A stretch of 21,707 bases of DNA from Coptodactyla brooksi (Eukaryota > Arthropoda > Insecta > Coleoptera > Scarabaeidae), in assembly GCA_033557675.1 (NCBI GenBank), contig JAWQRM010000531.1, forward strand, positions 1 to 21,707. The letters are read 5' to 3'. The notes under the pieces were generated by a model, which made no database searches, was not told the origin of the DNA, and saw nothing but the letters and a program-made list of their open reading frames with translations. Position numbers and translations under genes: made by a program. Below, one piece after another: positions 1 to 7,849 of this stretch (within the stretch, counting starts at the first letter, position 1; each line of letters begins with the position of its first letter).

Positions 1-8
1 CGTAGTTA

Positions 9-198
9 CTGGAGTTAATAACCCCCTTAACCACACCAAGATTGTATAAAATCTCACTCTCGACATATGTTTCGGTTTATCTAATAAACCTTCATCAGGA
101 GAATGTGTCACATTCTCCTTCGTCAGGAGTATGCGTCACATTCTCCTGAGTGAGATTTTAAACAATCTTGGTGGGGTAAAGGTGTTTATTAACTCCAG
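9..198. repeat. Nested inverted repeat (hairpin/MITE-like)
   Basis: Two arms of about 50 bp, 9-60 and 148-198, are imperfect reverse complements; both outer ends read CTGGAGTTAATAA. The 87-bp interior holds two tandem palindromes of 23 bp at a 28-bp step: 97-119 (11-bp arms AGGAGAATGTG, perfect, with one central base) and 125-147 (same design, two mismatches). The layout suits a non-autonomous foldback transposon or a structured regulatory element. No transposase is nearby and the target-site duplication cannot be judged because the window starts 8 bases to the left. Confidence 0.8.
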
Positions 199-269
199 AG
201 GATTCTGTAATAACTCTGACGTCCATTCGAATTTATCGAAATTGTTTCAACTGAAATTGAAAATTTCAG

Positions 270-609
270 AATCGGTTATGTTGGTTGATCCTTACGGCGA
301 CGTTGCTCCACCAGCACGTGGAAGCACTGAATTGGCGCGACACCCATCGAACGGCGGAAGAAGTTCCTCAGAAATCGTGGAGCTACTCCCAGATGGTAAT
401 GTAACAATCGAAATAAACTTTCTTAATTGCTTATTTTTGTAGCTGGTGCCCAATTGCCTCCGGAAAGTGACCAATCGATTGCGCCTTTTGGAAAAGCCCA
501 AGAAGGTGTTGCTTGTAGTTATGTGTTGGAAGTACATGTCGGTTTTAAAGGATTTTCTAGAGAGCCTTTACTTTTCTGCTGCCAACCTCAAAATACTAGC
601 CAAAACTAG
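270..609 (+). CDS. Possible two-exon coding fragment, frame ambiguous
   Basis: This stretch is richer in GC than its surroundings. Exon one would be 270-395, after TTTCAG and before GTAATG; exon two would start at 443 after TTTTTGTAG. Exon one is 126 nt, so the join keeps frame in more than one phase, and two frames are open through both exons. Frame A includes VDPYGDVAPPARGS, then LPPESDQSIAPFGKAQEG, and stops at 609. Frame B includes LNWRDTHRTAEEVPQK, then RLRLLEKPKKVLLVVMCWKY, and stays open to about 703. I recognise neither product. It may be part of a host gene extending left of the window, or the end of an unknown mobile element. The similarity of the 3' flank to a repeat at 897-965 favours a repeat-derived origin slightly. 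Confidence 0.35.
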
Positions 610-610
610 C

Positions 611-932
611 CAACCTCAAATTTTTAAATGGAACACCCTGTATATTATTACATTTTTGAAGTTCTTGAAAGATTTAAGGTCAACTTTAATTATTATATCT
701 TAGCTTCAAATTGTACCGTTTGGGCGTTATTTCGTATTTTTGAAAAAATGTGACAGCTGTGAATGCAAAATTTTTCTTAGAACTGTTATTGCTCTTTCTA
801 GATAAGAATGTTTCAAATGAAAGTTGCTATGACATCGAACTTTTCACAATTTGAAACAGTTTTCGAATATACAGGTGTTCGGTTTATTCTAAAAACTCAT
901 CCAACTTCAGATTTTTAAATGGAACACCTGTA
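611..932. repeat. Short dispersed repeat pair and 63-bp mini-hairpin
   Basis: The sequence TTTTTAAATGGAACACC(C)TGTATATTA followed by a CTTGAA...GGTCA.CTTTAATTATTATA tail occurs at about 611-700 and again at 897-968. The second copy closes a tiny palindromic element, 870-932, with perfect 11-bp ends TACAGGTGTTC / GAACACCTGTA next to TA dinucleotides. This looks like a degenerate Tc1/mariner-class MITE. Nothing here looks coding. Confidence 0.6.
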
Positions 933-1059
933 TATTAAGACTTGAAGGTCACTTTAATTATTATACATCAGTTATAAGCTACGAATGGAATTTTTTTACA
1001 TTTTTTTGTTATATTTAAATTAGGGGCAAGGTAAGAGAAAGTCATGTGCATCTTCTAGT
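933..1059. other. AT-rich spacer
   Basis: No coding signal or clear repeat seen between the mini-hairpin and the tandem array. Confidence 0.5.
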
Positions 1060-2690
1060 TTTCAATTGTGTTAATTTTTGTTTTACTAAAACTTAAAAAT
1101 TGTTTTAACCTTAAAGATTAAACTTATTTTGGGAAGAGAGATTGTCCTCAAAAAAATATATATTCACTATAACAAATAATACAAATATATGTTCGATATA
1201 ATGTTAATAAATACTTGTACCAGATATTTTGTATGTCATCTGGACGTGGCGACTTTCAATTATGTGCATTTTTTTGTAATTTCTTCTACATCTTTCTTGC
1301 TTATTCCTTTTGCGTTTTGAACTGTGATAATAACTATCTAGGATAATCGTTGGAATGTTTGGTTTGTTTTCCATTTTTTTTTGTTTTTCATATTTTTCCT
1401 CAATATTTTTGCTTTTTGTTTTTTATTGCTTATTATCTGCTATTCTAGTTGATTGTGCTTGTAGCTGGAGAATATTGTAGATGCATTTTCCGTTAAAATA
1501 AAATAAAAATATATTCTCTTATCTTTTTCCCCACTATTGTTAATTTTTGTTTGAAGGTACATACTAAAACTTATTTTAAACTCGAAGTTTAAACTTATTT
1601 TGGAAAGAAATAAGTTTAAACTTATTTTTTATAATTTCTTCTGCGGATAACAGCTCATTGTACATGTTGTTGGAGATGACCCCACACTTGACACCATGGT
1701 TTCGGTGATAATAAAATAACAGTTTCTTGTGCTTATCACTGTAATAAACTAGTAACTGAAGTATAAACTGTTCCGGAACACTGATAATTCTTAGGTACTA
1801 TTATTTAGTCATCATTATGATATTGTAGCGACATCTATTGTAACTACGTATAAAATAATCCATTAACATTACAGGTTTCTAATCTAATACAATAATATAA
1901 AAGTCATACTTTGAAATATGATTTTCTGAGCTACATTTTCATATTTTTCCTTAATATTGTTGCTTTTTGTATTTTATTGCTTATTATCCACTACTCTGGT
2001 TAATTGTGCTTGTAACTGGAGAATATTGTAGATAAATTTTTCGTTAAAATAATTCCATTTTGAAATTTATTATTTGGAATATATTCTCTTATTTTTTGCC
2101 CCACTATTGTTAATTTTTGTTTGGAGGTACATACTAAAACTTATTTTAAACTCAAAGTTTAAACTTATATTGGAAAGAAACATTATCCTCAACAAAATAT
2201 GTGTTCACTATATAAGATAATTCAAATGTATTATGACTTTCTATTATGTGTATTTTTTGTAATTCCTTCTACGTCTTTCTTGCTCATTCCTTAATAAACT
2301 AGTAACTCAAGTATAAACTGTTCTCGAACACTGATAATTCTTAAGGATTATAAGTCATCGTTATGATATTATAGCGACATCTATTGTAACTACGTATAAA
2401 CTAATCCTTTAACGTTACAGGTTTCTACATTTTCATATTTTCCTCAACATTCTTGTTTTTTGTTATTTTCTTGCTTATTATCCGATTTTCTGGTAGATTG
2501 TGCTTGTAGCTGGAGAATATTGTAGAAGAATCTTTCGTTAAAATGAAAATTTTATTTTGAAATTTACAGTTTGGGAGTATATTTTCTCATTTTTTCCCCA
2601 TTATTAATTTTTGTTTGAAGTTACCTACCAAAACTTTAAAATTATTTTAAACGCAAATTTTAAACTTATTTTAAAGAATACACTTAACAA
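1060..2690. repeat. Tandem array of a ~490-550 bp unit, about three copies
   Basis: One ordered set of blocks recurs. Block X (TTTTCATATTTTTCC..., GCTGGAGAATATTGTAG, CCCCACTATTGTTAATTTTT, TAAACTTAT) starts near 1385, 1937 and 2429. Block Y/Z (ATTATCCTCAA..., CATCTTTCTTGCTTATTCC) is near 1140-1320 and 2180-2290. Block W (AATAAACTAGTAACT, AGCGACATCTATTGTAACTA, TACAGGTTTCT) is near 1743-1880 and 2292-2428. Spacings are about 552 and 492 bp. The copies have drifted by substitutions and indels, and copy one lacks Y/Z. No open reading frame is conserved between copies, so this is best read as a satellite-like or degenerate tandem duplication. Confidence 0.75.
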
Positions 2691-3203
2691 AATTCTTGTC
2701 TTTTGACCTGCTTTTTTATATTCTAGATTGTTTTTCTTTTAAATTTAACTGTGTATCGTTAAAGTTTAAGCATTTTTATATTAGTCATATTCATACTATT
2801 TACCCCCAGATGTTCTTTTGAAAAAATGATTATTACGTCTATCTGCTAATTATTATTATTATTTTAATAATTATGTGATTATTTGTACCAGAAAAATATC
2901 TTTATTGGTAATTAAATTGTACACCATTCTTCGGTTTTGAAAAACTTTAAGCTAATTAAAATATACTTTAAAAACGAAAAATCATTACCAATTTCCTAAG
3001 CTAATTAGAATAATTTAAAATTAAAATTTTATCCAAAAAAGGTAAATCAGAAAATAAGAAAGTTTCTAGTGCCCTAGAAACCACTTTTTGGAAACTTTGT
3101 TTGGTATTTGCAAACATATTTTTGAATTTATGTTATAATGGTGTAACTACATCTTTAACTATTTTTAAAATCAAGGAAAAGACGAAGCCACGTGACAACT
3201 TCT
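2691..3203. other. AT-rich intergenic stretch, no feature seen
   Basis: Only short AT-rich simple sequence, for example an ATT run near 2848-2862. No coding exon, RNA gene or transposon motif recognised on either strand. Confidence 0.5.
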
Positions 3204-3302
3204 TTATTTTAAACACTTGTTACGTGAGATTAGTCCTGTTTTTTTTTTTAATTTTACATTTTTTCTAGTTTTTTTATCATCTGTATCACCTTGTATTGTT
3301 TC

Positions 3303-3308
3303 TTTATT
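3303..3308 (-). terminator. Poly(A) signal AATAAA for the 3437-3892 gene
   Basis: TTTATT on the + strand gives AATAAA on the minus strand, 129 nt beyond the stop codon at 3437. The hexamer is common by chance in AT-rich DNA, so its use is inferred from position. Confidence 0.45.
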
Positions 3309-3436
3309 GACTCGACAGAATTCAAACAGCTGTACGGTCGGAAAATAACACCCCATCTGGATCAAAAAATGAACAAGATTTGGATGATGCTTCAACCTGA
3401 AGATTATCCTGCCATCAATCTGACAATTTCACAATG

Positions 3437-3892
3437 TTATTTCCAAATCCTTTGTTGGCGGTGTCTCCTGAACACCGGTACCGGTTTCGATTGATTACGT
3501 TGTTCTTCATGAAAGTCCGACACGTTTTCGTCTTCACGTAAACGACAGAGGACGTTTTCGGTGCGCGAAAACAAACAGGAGGTGTTGTTTGGATCTATTA
3601 GGTTTCCGGCCGCAGCCCCTCGATCTTGAACATTCATCATTGACGCTAAACTGTCGCTGACGATATTTAAAGTCTCCAGAACGCTGATAAGTATATCTGA
3701 TTCTTTTTCGTCTACAATATCTAACGCGTTCCTCCTTTGATTTACCCAAGAAATAGATTTTTTCGTTAGCCAATCCATTGATCTGCTTTTTGATAAGCGT
3801 CTCTTCGATTTTCTGTCGATTTTCCCTGGCGCTTTGATGGCGATTTTAGGATTACACTTATTAACCTTGAAAGGGCTTTGCATCGTTGTCAT
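3437..3892 (-). CDS. Basic 151-aa protein of unknown function
   Basis: A single open frame of 151 codons with GC content and codon choice well above the surrounding AT-rich DNA, which argues that it is a real exon. The start at 3892 is the first in-frame ATG after CAGGA; a second ATG lies three codons later. The N-terminal third is strongly basic (IDRKSKRRLSKSRS around residues 25-38), followed by WLTKKSISWVNQRR. The middle (about residues 55-90) is acidic to hydrophobic and probably helical (DEKESDILISVLETLNIVSD). The C-terminus is charged and ends RRHRQQRIWK. No signal peptide, membrane segment or known domain is visible. The basic start could serve nuclear targeting or nucleic-acid binding, but this is only inference. 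It may be the last exon of a longer minus-strand gene. Confidence 0.6.
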   Translation of the reverse strand: MTTMQSPFKVNKCNPKIAIKAPGKIDRKSKRRLSKSRSMDWLTKKSISWVNQRRNALDIVDEKESDILISVLETLNIVSDSLASMMNVQDRGAAAGNLIDPNNTSCLFSRTENVLCRLREDENVSDFHEEQRNQSKPVPVFRRHRQQRIWK

Positions 3893-4226
3893 TCCTGCTC
3901 TTTAGATTGTGTGATTTCTGCCCGATCGTGTGTAGTAAATGTTGTCACGCCTTCAAACTAGGACTGCAGTGTAAAGCAGGAATTTTGATGTAGAATATCG
4001 CCCGTGATTAATTAGAAATTTTGTTTATTAACGTTTCTATTTGACTTGTCTTTGCTAAGCAACATTAGCAATATCAATTTGTGAAGATGACCATAGAGTT
4101 GTGGGTTTTGGACCTTTGACCTTGAAATAAAGTTAAAGGATCGTCTATTAAAGAATGACTGAACACTAAACAACTTAACATGTTTCCAAGAATCTATTGT
4201 TGGATACATTTCTAAGTAATTTTAGG

Positions 4227-4423
4227 TTATTCATACTTTATCCTATGGTTGCTGTTAAAAGCTGTTCGACTGTTACTTTTTTCCATATGACCGTACATTA
4301 AGTGAGCCATGTGCTCTTTGGACCTTGTTTTGACAGCCCTTCTGGTTTGCCCAATGTACACATTTTTCTATCGCAATCATTACAAGTTACTTCCTATATT
4401 CCACACTTCTCCAACATATTTTC
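4227..4423 (-). pseudogene. Penelope-like element, GIY-YIG endonuclease remnant
   Basis: On the minus strand, NMLEKCGI-stop-EVTCNDCDRK is followed, after a frameshift, by YIGQTRRAVKTRSKEH, then MAHLMYGHMEKSNSRTAFN, and a stop near 4227. The pattern GIY..TC..C....YIGQT.R....R..EH is the GIY-YIG endonuclease found at the C-terminus of Penelope-like retroelements. The tyrosine of GIY is replaced by TAG (4394-4396) and the reading frame shifts just before YIG, so it is dead. DNA to about 4630 on the right may hold more of the element, but I could not recover reverse transcriptase motifs there. Confidence 0.75.
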
Positions 4424-4913
4424 ATAATCTTAATCTAACAATGTTTCTAATGTATTGTTAGATACAGTTGCTGTTGAATAGCCTAATGGCTATGATTTTA
4501 TTAATGGAAAAAACCTTATTAGTAATTTTGTTCAACCAAATCTTTGATAATTAGCAAGCTTTCATGTAGACTAACAGTTTTTCTGGATCTTGCTGGGTAA
4601 ATATTCAATAACTTTCACAACTTTGGGCACGGATGTGTATCTTGTATATAAATACCTGCAAGAATTCTCATTTTTTCTTTACACACATCTATCCCTTTCT
4701 TCTATTTAGAATATGTAATTTTAGATGGTTTGACAACTCCCTGGCTTGCATATTTATTGGCTTCGATTACCAACTGATAATATCCAACAATGGAGTTACC
4801 TTGAAAATTAAGGTAAAAGTAAAATCCTTGAAAAGTAAAGCATTTTGAGAAATTCAAAATTTAAACAAGCAAGTATATGAAAATAAAACGACACCTTCTT
4901 GCATCAATATATC
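4424..4913. other. Possible upstream debris of the Penelope-like element
   Basis: The minus strand from about 4630 to 4424 contains interrupted coding-like text (VPKVVKVIEYLPSKIQ, then stops) consistent with decayed upstream sequence of the element, but too degraded to assign. From 4640 to 4913 I see nothing beyond AT-rich sequence. Confidence 0.3.
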
Positions 4914-4919
4914 TTTATT
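4914..4919 (-). terminator. Poly(A) signal AATAAA of the acid phosphatase gene
   Basis: TTTATT on the + strand reads AATAAA on the minus strand, 9 nt beyond the stop codon (4928-4930). This implies a very short 3'UTR. Its position right after a well-supported terminal exon makes use plausible. Confidence 0.6.
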
Positions 4920-4927
4920 ACTTTCTT

Positions 4928-7745
4928 TTATTGCTTAGCGAACTTATTTGACAACATATCCTTTGTTAGCTCCTTAAATTTATCGAACGGGCAAAACGAA
5001 CTAGACAACCCGGGCAGAATGAGTTCTTTCGGCAGATCCGCTTCTTTAGATCTGTACACCACCTTAATACCGTATACGTCGTCGATTTTGTGAACTTCCA
5101 AAACAATCGTCGCGCAAAAATCGGGATGATGCGTTTGAAAGACGTTCAAAACTCTCAGAAACAAGCCGACGGTGAAATCGTGTCCCGAGTACATGTGGAT
5201 CTTACATTCTGACCTTCCGTTGATCTTCGACTGGGTATCTTTGATGATTTTTTCAAATAATTTACCTATAAATAAAAACTATCAAATATGTGGATTTGGG
5301 ATTTTTTTTGAATGACTTCTGACAATGAAATGATTTATTGCTTTTGGTATTTTCTAGCAGTCTCTTTTATCTTGCTTTGAAAGTAACTTACCTGTAATTT
5401 TATTAACAAGTCTTTGTTTAGTATCGAGTTTAACACAGACTGCGAAAACGAACATTTTTATCATATTTTGTTTCCTTACTTTCTGTAAAAGCAAGAAAGC
5501 TTCCAATGCTCATAAAGAAATATATAAAGTTTATTGTGTTGAAGTCTTAATAGAATGTATTTGTCAGAATTTATTTACCAAATTTCGTTCTGGATATTTT
5601 TCTCTTAAAAATCAAAGCCACAATGGCACCAGATTGGTGAGAGTGGTGAAAAGCTCGAAGTTCATTTTTCAACCATCAATAGGCAATTGCAGAAGCTTGG
5701 ATTCGTTAAAAAGCTTGACATTTGGGTTGCACATGAATTGAAACATTCATTTAACACAATGCAATAAAACATCTGCGATTTGTACCCCAAGCTTAATGAA
5801 AAGAACCCATTTCTTAAACGAATAATAACTGGTGATGAGAAGTGCATTATCTGCAATAATATTCATCAAAGAAGATCGTCGAGTAAATGTGATGAACCAG
5901 TGCAACTCATATCAAAAGCTGAATTACATCAAAAGAAGATCATGGTATTTATTTTGGACTACTTCCAAGGAGCCAAACGATAATTTAGCCATATATTACC
6001 ATAATTTAGTTGTGTATTATAAATAACCAGTGAAAAAAGTTGTAGTTGTAGTTGTATATCTCAACATGACATACATCGTTGGTGACTCATCAAAAATCAT
6101 TGGAACTTGGTTGGAAAGTGATGTCACATCCACCTGTGACATTGTACCATCAGATTACCACTTATTTCAATCTTTGCAAAGTCCTTAAATGGTAAAATTT
6201 TCAATGATGATGATGATACTGTAAAGTTGCACTTGCTTCAGTTTTTTACTGATAAAGACCAGATGTTCTATCAGTGTGGTATCATGAAGTTGACAGAAAG
6301 ATGGCAAAAGGCTGTTGAATAAAATGGAAAATATATAATTGATTCAATATATCATCTGTTGTATAAGAAGTGCGTTTTAATTCATACAAGAAAACCATAA
6401 ATTAGTTTTGCAACATGATACAGTAAAGTTTTGTTAGTTTGTCTTGAATAAAGGTTCCACCAGTATTCCCCGAAAGCATACTAGGTACAGAACAAATGCA
6501 TATTTCCTGTGTCACAGCTTATATAAAGTTAATAAGTGTAATATAACCATAAGTGGTTTATAGTTTTATAAGAGTTTTTTTTGTTTGTTATAAGTTAATA
6601 TAACTTAACATTTTATTTTATTGTGATAAATTCGGAAATTTTTAGTTCTTTCAGTGGGATTGCAAAGAAAAAGAAAACCTTAGATCACTATGAAAATTTT
6701 CCAAAATTGGTTTACCAAACATTTTTGCCCGTCTATTAAATGCTACTGCAAATTGAAAAAACTATAAAAGAAAGCTTTATTTTTGATTGAAAATGCTCCA
6801 AGCCATCCAAAACATTTACCTGACTTAATAACATGCATTTCAATAGAAGCGTTTTTGCTGCCGCCAAATACAACTTCGTCAATCCAACCAATGGATTGGA
6901 TCGACGAATTATAATATATACGGAGGCGTAATATCAAATTTTAAAGCTTGTTATCTCCGGGTGACATTTCGACAACTGATTGACAAAACCAATGGAAAAG
7001 ATAAACAATCCATTGGAGATTTGGGGAAAAACTACAGTACCGTGGATGCTGTAGACAACATTAACCTTTCCTAAAGTAAGGTGATCGAGAAATGTTTGAA
7101 AGGAGTATGGATGAAGGTATGGCTGCATTTAAACAAAGATCTTAACACAATAGAATCCATAATTGATGTCGACAAAATCATCAAGTTAGGTAATAAAACA
7201 GGGTTTGATGATGTAAATGAGCAGGATGTTGAAGAATTATTGCAAATTACAACTGGTGAAAGTTTTTCCAATGATGATCTTAAAGAATTAATAGATACAA
7301 GTGCATGAAGACAACGAAATTAGTGTTTCTGAACATGAGGCACGAAAGATACTTTCACCAGATTTTCTAAAAAAAAGTTTAGCCACCATAACGGAAGATA
7401 TGGATCAGTTCGTACAAAATGATTTAAATTTTGATAGAAGTTCAAAGGCAAGACGAAGTGTCATCGGCAACTGCTTGCTGAACGAAACAGGAAAAGGCAA
7501 ATGACTTTAATGACTTCTTCACAAAAAAACAAAGAATATTGTCTCGAATTTTTTTGATTTTCACAAATGTTTTATGAACAAAAATCGTTATTAGGCAATA
7601 AATAGGTAGCAATTAAAATAATAAAAAAGTATTTAACAAAATAAAACAAAAGAAAACTGATACATTTTCTTATTCTCTGTTTTGTTACACCTATCCCCAT
7701 TATTTATATGTTAAGATGACCCCGTTTAGCGCTGTAACTTATTTG

Positions 7746-7785
<40 letters not shown>

Positions 7786-7806
7786 CCAATAAGTTCCTAT
7801 GAGAAG

Positions 7807-7849
<43 letters not shown>

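Noticed and set aside
131..269. Open frame starting inside the left inverted repeat (131 onward)
   Set aside because: The start lies within palindromic repeat sequence and the part before 270 has no protein-like composition; only the 270-395 stretch is retained as a possible exon.
292..537. 81-codon minus-strand open frame
   Set aside because: It spans the presumed intron between 396 and 442 and is the antisense shadow of the GC-rich exon candidates.
3534..3773. 79-codon minus-strand frame within the 3437-3892 gene
   Set aside because: Overlaps the longer 151-codon frame in another phase, with basic composition typical of a shifted reading.
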